Shown piece by piece: positions 52,986 to 64,000 of a stretch of DNA of 64,000 nt. A program made the translations under genes and the position numbers. Origin of the DNA: Marisa cornuarietis (lineage: Eukaryota; Mollusca; Gastropoda; Architaenioglossa; Ampullariidae). The stretch spans positions 2,038,501-2,102,500 of the forward strand of contig SMMW01000524.1 in assembly GCA_004794655.1 (NCBI GenBank). Direction: 5' to 3'. The notes beneath the pieces were generated by a model. It was not told the DNA's origin. It saw only the letters and a program-made list of their open reading frames with translations, and ran no database searches. Numbering within the stretch: position 1 is the stretch's first letter; each line of letters starts with the position of its first letter.

Positions 52986-53489
52986 ATGGACAATTTAATA
53001 AATTAATGGAATGGCAGGGTTGTTGCCCTGATGATGACACGCTGTTCTTTAGACCAAGATGTTGATGGGTCACAGTTTATTCTACAGTTATTTATCAAAA
53101 GCAGAATAGCTCTATCAAATATTCAACAACACAGATAAAATCATCAGGAGGTTTCTGGCATTTACACGATCATCAAGCAGAGAGAAGTTGCATTAATATG
53201 TTTAAATATATAACTGTTTGGCGGTAAGGTCCATCTCAGCGAGTTGTACAAACGGGGGGGGGGGACTGTCATTCCGTTAATTATGTGAAGACTGACTGAA
53301 AGTTAATTTCTGTTGACGAAATCCAAAAGGCCATAGGCAATAAAACAGTCCAACACAATGCCGAGGACGCCATCAAAAAGTAGAGGCCAATACAATGGGA
53401 CTAAAATCACAACAAATCAAACCAGAAAAACAAAGCTGCGCAGACCTGGTCCCCTCCAGACTGTGCGGCGAAGGTACTACACTCTCTAT

Positions 53490-55079
53490 GAAGTTATTAA
53501 GTGTCATTGCTGTAGGTTCTGTTGTTGATGGTGCCGTTTGCCATGGTTATCTGCAGGCCAGCTCTCAAGATGACACCAGTGGTCACGTGCAAAACGTCCA
53601 CAGCTCCGTACAGCTTGATGTCGAGGGGCACTGGCGACGGTCTGACCTCCGCACTCAGTTGTTGGAGAAGCCTAAACTCGTGTAGGATCTGCTCCACGGT
53701 TTCCTACAAGAGCACACTGGGGGGGGGAGGACACCAGATGTAGCTTCAAGTATAGGTGGTGCTTTATTCCATTGTGCCCTGTCCTGAGATGTCGTGGAAA
53801 ATTATCACCTGGTCTAATCCGGACTGATGATAGTAAGCTGTCTGTCTGTGCAAAGTCTCGATGGTCTTCATCTCTCAGGCTGTGTCTCCAGCCCCAAGTT
53901 TTGCTATTCTGTCAGCCTGTTCATTGTCTTCTCCTATAGTATCGTTTTTAGTCAGTTAATATTACTCTTTGCTGCTATTAGGTTAGGTAGCCTGTTATTG
54001 TTGGCAGTTTGCAGCACAGACATGGCATCTGCTGGAAACACCTCCCACGAGCCTGAGGTCTGCTGCAGACACTGTTTACTACGAAGATCAGGGCTTCAAC
54101 TTCAGCTCTGTAGCTGTTGCAGTGAGAGCCTGTTGGCATGGCTACCGTCTGTTTCTGTCTGTCAGGGTGCTGGGTGTATACCCCAGTTCCTCCAGTTTGG
54201 ATGACGTCCGTCGCTGACCTATCTGATCTGTACTAACCCATATCCATGCTTCCTGAGAATACTTTCTTTTAGATTGGGAAACACCACGGTTTCCTTGGCT
54301 GTGAAATAAGGAACTGTGATACAGATGGCAAAGCGGTTCTCTGTCACTTCCCAGGGAGGAGGATCGTTAGTGAGGACCTGGTTCTCTACCTTTGCAGGAA
54401 ATCGTTTGTGGTGTCGTCTCTGCAGTGCCCGTCTCTCTCTCTCTCTCTCGCGAAACCTGATTTTGTAAGCCTGCCTGAAGATAGTTGTGTTTGTCTGGCA
54501 CTCATTAGATTGTTTGAACTTTGCTTGTACTTAGTGACTTGTACCAGTGCCTTGCACTCTCGTCTCTTGCTAAGACATAGGATTGCTGTTATCTGCTCCA
54601 TCTGTTCTCTTGGTGATGTTCTCAAGGCTTCAGTGATTATTCTTAGTGCTTATATCTGGACTTCGTCCAGGGTCTCTTAGTATGCCTTGGGTTCTATCAT
54701 CCAAGCTTATCTTTTATTCAGGGTGCAGCCTTACAGTTCCTTGATACACGGTTCTGTGGATTATCTCATTGAAAACTCCACCCCCCCACCCCGAGTCTGT
54801 GCCAGCAAGCTTTCTCTTAAATTAAAATTTTCTTTCGGTCTTGCCTTCATGGCTGGCAATGTATTGCTTCCATGTCAGGTTTTTGTCAAACGTCACTTCG
54901 TAGGAGAGTCTGCTGATCTTCAAATTTCAGTGGCGTGAGCTCCATCATTAGTTTGCCATCTTGTTCTTTGGTAGAGAGTGAAAAAGGAGTTGTTGTTGTT
55001 GTAGTCTTGTCTCTGTTGACTGACACACACCAGTTGTCTGCACAAGCTGCGATTTTATTCAGAGCAGGCTACATCCTTC
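53490..55079 (-). pseudogene. Decayed non-LTR retrotransposon, RT tail plus RNase H region
   Basis: Read on the minus strand from about 55070 downwards, blocks appear in the order of an RT-RNase H polyprotein of an I/Jockey-like element. They are ADNWCVSVNRDKTTTT and VTFDKNLTWKQYI (RT C-terminal region), KRKLAGTDSG and VYQGTVR, LDEVQI-stop-ALRIITEALRTSP, KRRECKALVQVTKYKQ, then a damaged RNase H start (SATDVIQTGGTGVYTQHP, YRAEVEALI). HLRTGHNGIKHHLYLKLHLV and LDIKLYGAVDVLHVTTGVI follow near the C-terminus. Several stops and frame changes break it. The expected first RNase H motif YTDGSA is changed to YRSDRSA. At the high-coordinate side the match stops beside a TGTC repeat, so the RT core and endonuclease are missing. 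It lies tail to tail with the + strand fragment ending at 52773. Confidence 0.8.
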
Positions 55080-58000
55080 ACGTTGCCGGTCGTAGGTTCT
55101 GTCTGTCTGTCTGTCTTCATTTGTTTATTTATTTGTTTATATTTATTTTCATTTTAGCTTGTTTTTTTGTTTTCTTATTTTCCTTGTTTCTTTTCTCACG
55201 CATTTATGCATATGATAACGTAGCCTTAAGCACGGTTATTTATGGATATAATTTATATGTTATGTTTTATTATAAATATAACACTCGCACTCCATGTTTC
55301 TTTTTTCAGTCCATGAAACAATAAAACACTTGGTCACATGATAGTGAGCTTAGTTAGCATGTCTTCCGGTTTAGAAATGTATCAAATAGTCGACACGCGA
55401 CATCAACACCATTCTTCTGAGTACAAGAACTAAAAATAAACATAATTATTTGAAAAAAAATAAGATCTTGGTGTCTGAAGCTATAAATATTACTAAAAAA
55501 GTAATTTGGCTTTGGTCATGATAGTAATTGTAACAAACAAACACTTTGATCGGCAAAAGCTTTGTTACGTGAACATATAAATTGACGACAACTAAAGCGA
55601 CTCGATGAATAAAATAGATGTTTTTTTCTACAGATAACGGAAAATGGACTTAAAATAAATATCCTGTCAGTCCTAATTCCCACGATGGCTGGTTGGTTGA
55701 TTTGGCGGGAAAGTGCATGCACGAAGAGAGGATTTTACATTAGAAGTGAAGAGAGAGGTGGAGGTGTACCCGGAGTAAACACCCGACGGCAAACTCTGCG
55801 AACAGGTGTCACATACAGAAATTATCCAAGGGAGAGATCTGAACCCAGGGCCTCTATCTTCAGTGGTTACAATATTGTTTGTCATGATGGTACAATATAT
55901 GGCCCTCTCAACTGCAGTTCATGTTAATTTAATGAGTGGATGATTATTTTGAACATTCATATTTTCTACTGATCTTTATTTATTTTTCATTTTTGTTAGA
56001 AATATGTTAATATGTTTCATTGTTCACAGAAGGAGGATATGCATGTTGCAAAATATGTCCTATCAACATTCCATATGCCGATACAAAAGGTAAATGAAGT
56101 TGATCATGAAATACCTCCTTGACTTGATGTATAAATGCATTCACGTTGATTCCAGCCTGTAATGCAGAGGAATACGCGTGTGTGCGTGTGCCTGTGCTTG
56201 TGCGTGAGAGTTGATTGTTAGGCTACACGTGCAAGACTTGCGAAGCTGATATAGTGCTGCCTCTGTCACTACTTCAATCTGAGACTGGCCTGGAGATGAA
56301 TGTCTACTGTGAGCTGGTAAAATGATTAAATCATGATGTAAGATCTTTTTTTATAAACAATTGAAGGTGAGCTGTACATCAGCTTAGTGAATGAGTTTAG
56401 ACATTGTTTATTTACATTTCACGACAAACACGTATTTTGGACCAATTACACTACTAAATTCCCCTAAAGGCATGTAATCTGTTTTACACTGATCTTGATA
56501 CAATATTATTCTATATTTAGGAAAAATCTTCGTTGGTGTATAGTTCACAAGTGTTTTATTTACAGCTTGTATCGTGACACGAAATTATTTTGCTTACAAT
56601 TATCACAAAAAAAGAAGAAGAAGACTGGAGACATGCGCGCGCGAGTCTGACATTCAAACAGAGCTGCGAGATTATACGATGAGTTTATTTTCACAGAAAC
56701 AAAACTTCTTGCACAGAACAACATGCATTTCACTATTTTCTTAATTGGCTATAAGCCCAAGAAGTTTAAAGGTTAAGCTGAAAAATAAAAAAAAATAAAA
56801 ATACTACTTAACACAAAAATATTGTTCGCACAATAACGGAGGAACATTAGACACTATTTTCACATAAAATCAGATAAACCTGATAAAAATATTTCACATG
56901 CTTATCTAACACAGAGTGTGAGTATTCAAATCAGGCCGTAGCATTTGTAGAGATACGGTGTTTCTTGAAGAGAGCCCAATTAAACAGAGATATTTGACTA
57001 TTTTATGAAGTGTATTTGTTATTTACAGTTTTCAGCTGGTAAAATTTACAGTGTTTGGGTGATGTACAGAACATCATGGAAGAAAAAAGGTTTTGGTTGG
57101 AATTGAACATAGAAACAAGCAACGATTTTTTCCTGTACCTTTTCTAATTCTCACGATGGAACATTTTTGTTTTTGTAAGTATATCAAGGTGTTATAATTG
57201 CTGTACTGGTGATTAAAGCGATTTTAATTGAAAGAAGCAGTGAGGACTAACAAGTCCTGTATTTCTCTTTTTTTTTGTTTATATGAACTTCCAAATAATT
57301 TGAAAGTTATTTCTTAACTATTTCATTTGTGCATAAAGATTTAATTTCTCATTCTTTTTCTGCTTGAAGAGTCTCTTCAAATCTTCAACTGACAGATTAC
57401 AAAACGAGTCACGTGCCTGTAGCGTGTGCTGCATATTCTCCACACATTCTATTTTCCATTTCTCCTGCCTCTGTTTTTGCCTGCATGCACATTACCCACA
57501 GTGCTTCGCCCCCTTCTGTTAACAATACATGGTTAAAAGAAATGTTCTCTAGTTCTGCAGAAGTGCATACACATTGCATAGACACTGACTTTTACCACCT
57601 TTTGAAACAAATTTTGAAAAATCAGTAGAAAATGCTAAAGTAAAGGTACATCAAACATTAAACAGAATGTACTTTTATTCGACTATTACAGTGACACTGC
57701 TACGAATCTTAAACAGTTATGGCAACATTTACATAATATTCTATAGACCATCTATGCCTTGTATTCGTATATTCCTGCTGGAACTATGTAGAAAGACATA
57801 AAAAGATATTACCCTTACTTAATTAATGGGTGCAATCATACTTATCTGATGAACTTTAATAATACTCTATCATATAAATATTTTTTAACTCTAAACATGC
57901 AAATAAACGTGAAAATAAGTTGGATGTTGGCAAAACCCTTGAACTAGATGTCGGTTTTTTGATCTGCAAATCTATTAATAAATAATGAATTAAACGCTTT

Positions 58001-58476
58001 TCAATATAGATATCAGAAAGAAACATGAAATTTGACAATTATAACATTTAGACTCGCTGATTATTGTTTAGTCCTCTTTGCAGACCTTCCGTCATGTGCA
58101 AATAAATTTTAACAAAGGCTCTCATACATATGCCTACATTACTTTGTCATTAACATAATATGTATTTATCAAATATTTTAAGATTAATTTTAACACTAAT
58201 TCTTGTAGAAATGGTTGTTATCTATACTAGCACTTATTGGCATTTTAGTTACTCTTAAAATGAAACAGTTTTCAAAATCACAAGACCTGCCATAGATTCA
58301 ACATCCATACTGGAAACTTGTACCTTCATCTTTCCAAATATTTCAAATTAAAAACTTTTAAAGGGATTTAAGCGAAAGTCTTATATATTTTATATCCGTC
58401 ATTATTTGTACAGAACAGTATACAACATTGCCTGTACGATTTAACTTTCCTTGAGGAGTTCACAACCATTCTTCCT
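55080..58476. other. AT-rich intergenic stretch, no gene seen
   Basis: No recognisable protein or RNA gene. There is a short TGTC tract near 55103, many A/T-runs and short unrecognised frames (up to about 80 codons). Confidence 0.6.
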
Positions 58477-59335
58477 CATAACCACGAGGCCCATAAGGCC
58501 TCGTTTTGAAAAGCCAGAAGAGCGGCGCGTGAATAAGGTCTATGAGAAGAAATAAAACAGCACGACCTTCAGGTTCAGTTTCTGCGATCAGTGCGAGAAC
58601 GACAAGCCCTCGGCTGCTCCTCGTCAACATGTTTGGCTTGTTTGGCCCAATGGCCCATGGTCCATGGTCACAGGTGTGTCTTCGGCCCGACTCCAAGATG
58701 CTCCCCGCGGCAAGAAAACGCAGCTGGACCTGAACTTGACTCTCATCTCGTGAGGGTCGGATGGTGCGAGGCAGCCTCCCTCATCAACCAGATGACACAG
58801 CTGTCACGTGGTAAGACTCTGGTCTCCAGTTTACATTCTCGCCAGCTGAAACCTATTTTTACCGTGAGAGCGGTTTTATTGGTATTCCAAACACTAAAGA
58901 CACTTCGGCAGCCTTATTTTCACTTTTAACTGTGTAGTAAAGACATTTATGGTAAAGACATGTATTGACATACGAACGCTCATGCATCTTGCCACATACA
59001 TTTCTGTACTTTTATGAATTATTTACGGTTTTCCAGCTTTAAAATCTCACGCATGTCTGCACAAAGATATCTGTATCTTTCCACACCTTCTGTGTTGAAA
59101 TCGCTGCGTAAAGATATGGCTTGTGTTATGGAACATGCTGAAAGGCCTCCCGCAGGTGTATCTTCTATCAGGCCTGTTCCGTTTATTACGAGAAAAGCTG
59201 TCATGTGCAAGGATATTTTTGTTCGAATGAACATTCAAGCACCAGGCAATGCAGCTTCACATTTATTCTGTTCACACCAAGTTTTTTTAAGTATCTATTT
59301 TTCTGTTTACTGGAATTTTATAAACTTATGATGAC
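58477..59335. repeat. Tandem segmental duplication, copy A (about 0.86 kb)
   Basis: Matches copy B (59524-60347) over its whole length in the same orientation. Shared anchors include CATAACCACGAG, AAGCCCTCGGCTGCTCCTCG, GATGCTCCCCGCGGC, GAGGGTCGGATGGTGCGAGG, ACATACGAACGCTCATGCA and GTGTTATGGAACATG. Both copies have indels and substitutions, so the duplication is not very recent. No confident coding function: short frames on both strands are unrecognised and not conserved in frame between copies. Confidence 0.88.
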
Positions 59336-59428
59336 GAGTTTCATGGATGCCAGGTATTTTCGCGTCGCTGTACTTTTCTTTCTTCTTGTTTTATTTTACA
59401 ATTTTTCCTTCTCTTTCTGTAATTGATT

Positions 59429-59508
<80 letters not shown>
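59429..59508. repeat. (TCTG)20 microsatellite
   Basis: A tetranucleotide tract of 80 bases, one TTTG variant near the end. It occupies the junction between the two duplicated segments. Confidence 0.98.
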
Positions 59509-59523
59509 AGCATGTAATTTTTA

Positions 59524-60347
59524 CATAACCACGAGTCCTTTGCCTCGTCTTAGCTCCACTTAGAGGCTCGACGAAGAGAAGAAATGATGTAACACGACCT
59601 TTAGGACGATTTCCTGCAATCACAGGGGAACAACAAGCCCTCGGCTGCTCCTCGTCAAAATGTTTGGCGTGTTTGGTCCACAATCCACTGTGTCGGGTGT
59701 GTCTTTGGCCTGGCTACAGGATGCTCCCCGCGGCTAGAAGACCCATCCAGTTCTGAACTTGACTCTCATCTCGGACTAGTCACGTCCTGAGGGTCGGATG
59801 GTGCGAGGCAGCAGCGTGTGCCGAGCCTCACCCTCCTCGCCCATCAACCAGAGGACACAGCTGTCACATGGTAAGACTATTATCAACCTGCGTTCTCACC
59901 ATCTGAAATCTATTTTCACTGTGAGATCATTTTGTAATTGTATTCCAAAAACTAAAGACATCCCGGTGGTGTTATTTTCACTTGTAGCTGTGAAGTAAAG
60001 ACATTGATTTATGGTTAAGACATGGTAAGGACATACGAACGCTCATGCAGCTTGCCACATCTCTGTACTTTTATGAACTAGTTATGCAGGTTCAGTGTTA
60101 ACGCCCCACGCACGTCTACACAAAGATATCTGTATATTTCCTCACCTCCTGTGTTGAAATAGCTGCGTAAAGATAGAGCCTGTGTTATGGAACATGTTGA
60201 ATGGTGTCCCGCAGGTGTATCTTCATTACGAGAAAAGCTGTTGTGTGCTAGGATATTTTTGTCCGTTAAATACCAGGCAATGCAATTCACACTTTTTTTC
60301 ACAACATTATTTTAGTTGGAATTTCCTAAAGTTGTATTTATGATGAC
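59524..60347. repeat. Tandem segmental duplication, copy B (about 0.82 kb)
   Basis: Second copy of 58477-59335, offset 1047 bases at the start. The tail drifts: copy A has about 35 more bases, and the pair can be followed to the shared ATGATGAC (59328 and 60340). Copy B lacks the TTCGAATGAAC piece and part of the middle seen in A, and contains GTGTGCCGAGCCTCACCCTC that A lacks. Confidence 0.88.
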
Positions 60348-60535
60348 TGTCAACCCGCCGCGTTTCTTTCTTTGTGTATTTTCTTTTCTTCTTTCTCTTT
60401 CTTCCATTTTCCCCACTTTCTTTCGCCGAAGAACACTTTAAAGAATCAAACTTAAGTCAATATATTCAAGTGCACCTCACATAATGTTATCTATCCATCT
60501 ACTGACACGCTGTCAAGTACAGTCAATCACAATCG

Positions 60536-61159
60536 TCATTGTTGCGAAACGTTTGTAGTTGCAGCAATGACTGTGACATCTGGCAAGAGGAGCGGGTGGC
60601 CCGACACCTCACCGCGGGTCCAGTCGTCTTGCTGACAGAAGTGGAGACTGATGCAGGTGTCCAGCCTCCCAGCTGTCGAATGCTGTTGTGTGGAGACTGC
60701 CACGTGTCCGCAGCTGTAAGCTGTCCAAACCTTAGGCAACAATCTGTTGATTCAGTGGTGGTGTTGAACTGACCCCATGGAAGTGGTTAGACGAGACAAC
60801 ATAGGAAAGGCAGAATAGAACATGTCGCCTCACTCTCGTCCTCATCAGCTAAATCAAGAGAATATTTTTTGGTGGAGGTTCTGGAGTAGGAAGTCCCTCA
60901 CCATGTAAAACTGGTCTCAATGCAGACAGAATGTTGGGTAGACTTTTCTCGACTTCTTTTGCTTCGCTATCCTGCCGGAAAGAGTAGGAACCAAGCAGAA
61001 GTAGGAACCATTTGTGTGGTTGTTGTCTCTCTCCACACCATGGGAACTGCAAACGGCATTGATGTTCTTTTGCCATTCAACTACTATGAAAGCTTTGTTA
61101 CACATGTAGCACAGCATATATGCGGGGGCCCAAGGTTTTCCTGGTCGCCAGTCTTGCAT
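60536..61159 (-). pseudogene. Broken copy of an uncharacterised mobile-element-associated protein
   Basis: The minus strand from about 61150 reads YMCNKAFIVVEWQKNINAVC, then HGVERDNNHTNGSYFCLVP and KKSRKVYP. After a one-base frame change it continues NILSALRPVLHGEGLPTPEPP. This order matches a family I recall as uncharacterised proteins repeated in many invertebrate and fish genomes, with a W/V-RE-x-x-NH-x-x-x-CYFC motif followed by YPNIPSAIRPVPHGEGLPVP. A lower segment (60742-60536) may continue it. The family's function is not known to me and it is often found in multicopy, element-like loci. The first CYFC Cys is Ser here (SYFC). The frame change and lack of a full frame mark it as decayed. 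Lower segment identity is weak. Confidence 0.45.
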
Positions 61160-62073
61160 CCAAAGTATTATAGATGATTTGCCTTCTTCACTTTAGAAGT
61201 GATACTTTTCTTCAGGTTGGCAAGTGTCGCTTCCCCACAAATATAACAAAAACTGCCCACGGTATTAACAGACTTTCCATGCATTAGTGTTAGCTAAATG
61301 GATAAAATAATAACAATTTTATGTAACAGTAGCTTAAACTGTATCCCACGAAGTCTGAAATATTTTAAATCTCAACCTTTGTGACTGGGCTATATATAGT
61401 AAGTACACTGCTGACGTCAGCTTACTTCAGCAGCCGCCTGGTAAATGATACAATAAACTATGGTTGATGTGTTCATGATGGTATTATATAATGTGATGCA
61501 ATATTACATCATTCTAGGCTTATTTAGGATGTTGTTACAGTTCTACTGGATAAATTTACACGGAAAACATAGAAAATGTTTTATATTAAATATCTTCAAA
61601 ACGATAGCCAATAACAATTTTCATGGTCATATTCGTGTTCAGCTCACGAAGATACTACAGGCTGGGACCTTTTTGAATCAGTAATAATTTCAGGACAAAA
61701 AGGTTTATTGGTAGCACTGAAGGAGAAAAGGAAGGAAATAACCTAAGCTTGCTACGAAGTGTTGCGAGAAAGCTGAACTGTGGAGGTAAAGACCAGACAA
61801 TAAGAATAATAACGAACATGACACTGCTGCTCCTTGGCCCATCTTGACTTTATGTTTCGTGAGTCCTTAATAGTACTGAAAGCAGTGTAAAAGTCAAAGG
61901 TCAGTACTACAGAGGAAGAAATGCAGTGACAACAGATATGTAGGCAGTGAGGAGAGAGGAGCAGATATTAGAACCAGGACGAGATTATTTACTGGAAGAA
62001 CATGCTGAAGAATTTACAAATGGGGTTACAATCTTTAAAAAAAAATCAAAGTGCAGATTTTCTGGTGGTTTCG

Positions 62074-62087
62074 CCACTAGATGGCAC
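62074..62087 (+). promoter_or_regulatory. CTCF-like motif match
   Basis: CCACTAGATGGCAC matches the consensus CCASYAGRKGGCRS at all 14 positions. Motif match only; occupancy and orientation effects cannot be judged. Confidence 0.3.
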
Positions 62088-63331
62088 TGCTGACTCAAGG
62101 AAGCATTTGTTTACGAGAAGCCTTTCGCCTTGAATGATTTCTTTTTCTTCCAGAGCAGCTTTTATTTTATATCATCCTTTATTTCATATTTTGGAAAAGG
62201 AGGAGGAAAGGGATAAAAAAAATGTTCTAATGTTGTTTTTAAGAATTGTGTGATTTTGCAGAGACGATTGTATTTAAGGATGGTGTTAGGAGACTTTGTC
62301 AGAGATTGTTGGCGGTGGCTGAGGCTGGAAGGCGGGTCCATCACAGTGATGCTGGGGGCTGGTAGGCGAGGGATAGCGGCAGACGCCACCAGCCTGTGTT
62401 GTTTGTGAAAATAGTCCCTGCCCTCGACAGGGTAACCAGTCGCAGACAGGGGCACGTCAGCAAGAACCGAGACATTTTGAGAATCAACACCAGGAGGCAT
62501 TTGATCTGTTTGGGAACACGATCGACCGCCTTGAGCCTAAAGGAGATGAACAACAGCGTGGTTTCGAGACAATGACAGCACAGGTACGATAGGATAGATG
62601 AGCAGGCGAGTTAGGATAGGGAGGGGGAGGGGGAGGGAAGGGGATCGGGGGTAGAGAAGGGAGGAGAGGAAGTGAAAGAGCGTATGCATGTTGGGGAAGG
62701 GACGAATATTTTCATTTTCATAAAAGATGACTGCAATATTTAGAAGTGGAGTCGCCCTGGATCTGGGGCTTGTGCTGTTAAAAGTTCAAACCAGTTCATA
62801 GTGATGAGAACTGGAGAATATTGAACGATAGAGACTGTTGTTTCATTGAGGCTGGTTGGACTGGAAACACAGAATTTTTGCAGATCTTCGCACATTATCC
62901 AGCCCGCTCAGGCGCCTTTCTCAAAGGTAAGTCACAACCCGACAAGTCTTTGAGAGTCTTTCTCGAAACCTGTTCCTTTTACTCCAGATTGCAACCTTTC
63001 CCTGCTTGCCACAGACTGCAAGCTCGGGGAAGAAAAATAAAAAGACGGACGTTGGCCAAACTGTAAAAGTACCCTAGCATCGTTGGACACTTTTCTAGTC
63101 AAATAACTCCACCGCAGAACAAATAACAGCAGTAGTACTCTTATTCTTTTAGCCTCCTTCCACATTTTTCTGGTCAAATAGTCCGCCTACATCTCGAATT
63201 ACAGTCAATTTGTTTTCTTTTGTTTCAAACATTATGGCCTTCATGAATCGGGTCAAAGCTGTGGTTTAGGCGAAATTGTCAGTAAACAATTTCTCGTATT
63301 TTGGTCGGACATGATTCAAAGTCTCAGCATA

Positions 63332-63378
63332 TATATATATATATATCAGTATCTACATATACATATATATATATATAC
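63332..63378. repeat. (TA)n-rich tract
   Basis: Two TATATA runs separated by CAGTATCTACATATACA. Confidence 0.85.
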
Positions 63379-63893
63379 TTGACAGTTCTATTGCCTGTTC
63401 CTTTACATAATTAGTGTGTATAAATGAACCAGTTAATTTTCATGTGCTTTAATAATTTATTTTGAGACAGTAAGCATAAATGTAATGAGTGTACACGATG
63501 TGCTGTCTTCATTTGTCATGACTCATTTTCTAGCTCACCCAGACCTTGGGAGGGACACCCATACCTCTGAGACGGCCATTAGTTCGCTACAGACTCCTGA
63601 CATTTTGTAACAGTCTTCAGACAGTTAGGCAAAACATATATAAATCGACATTTTAACTCTGCGGATTATTTTGAACTTGTTAACCACTTGTGTCTTCCCA
63701 ACACGTGTCCCACATACTCCTAAAAAACATTTTTATATTTCCCACAGTCGTCACATCATTTTTCAACGTTCTCTCAGCGTTGTCCTCGCATTTTTCCTGT
63801 TCTCTCATTATGTTTCCGTCCAGGTTCCAATTTCCTTTTTTTCATCATATTACCAGGATTCTCCTTGCATTCTTCCACATACCCCGCCATACT

Positions 63894-64000
<107 letters not shown>

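Larger units (their letters stand above)
61160..63893. other. Intergenic stretch, no gene seen
   Basis: No recognisable gene. Holds a GGGAGG-rich patch near 62617-62645, a CTCF-like word at 62074-62087 and TATATA runs near 63332-63378. Minus frames of up to 112 codons near 62162-62500 are unrecognised. Confidence 0.6.

Overview
The window looks like animal nuclear DNA, most probably from a lophotrochozoan and perhaps a gastropod mollusc. It has very large introns, dense CA/GT and other simple repeats, and decayed non-LTR retrotransposons in the flank. I see no prokaryotic gene organisation. The only gene I can firmly support is a GATA zinc-finger transcription factor of the GATA1/2/3 class, an invertebrate GATA2/3 orthologue, on the + strand. 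The mollusc assignment is inference from the protein flavour and repeat style.

Layout: positions 1-5770 are an upstream intron or 5' flank with no recognisable exon. Three coding exons follow. The N-finger exon is 5771-5916 (146 nt) and the C-finger exon is 26349-26474 (126 nt). The last exon, 41010-41471, carries the basic tail, a nine-histidine tract and the C-terminus. The two introns are about 20.4 kb and 14.5 kb, with clean GT-AG junctions and compatible phases. The exons holding the start codon and transactivation region are not recognisable here and probably lie upstream of the window. A first AATAAA follows the stop codon by about 400 bases.

The introns hold no other credible gene. 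They contain CA/GT microsatellites, a 28-bp minisatellite with a six-copy higher-order pattern (1740-2089), a 39-bp minisatellite open in several frames (23684-23935), a 212-bp fold-back element enclosing a telomere-like core (12535-12746), and several G-quadruplex-type motifs.

The 3' flank (about 42-64 kb) differs: it is visibly more AT-rich and contains mobile-element debris. This comprises a 59-bp minisatellite, possible LINE ORF1 remnants (44.4-45.1 kb, minus), SINE-like pieces (48.6-48.9 kb), a 5'-truncated reverse-transcriptase tail (52.1-52.8 kb, plus), a decayed RT-RNase H segment of a second retrotransposon (53.5-55.1 kb, minus), a tandem duplication of about 0.85 kb (58.5-60.3 kb), a broken copy of an uncharacterised mobile-element-associated protein (60.5-61.2 kb, minus), and a GATA tetranucleotide array running off the end.

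I found no convincing new multi-gene system. The most unusual structures are the two patterned minisatellites, the fold-back element with its telomere-like core, and the tandem duplication.
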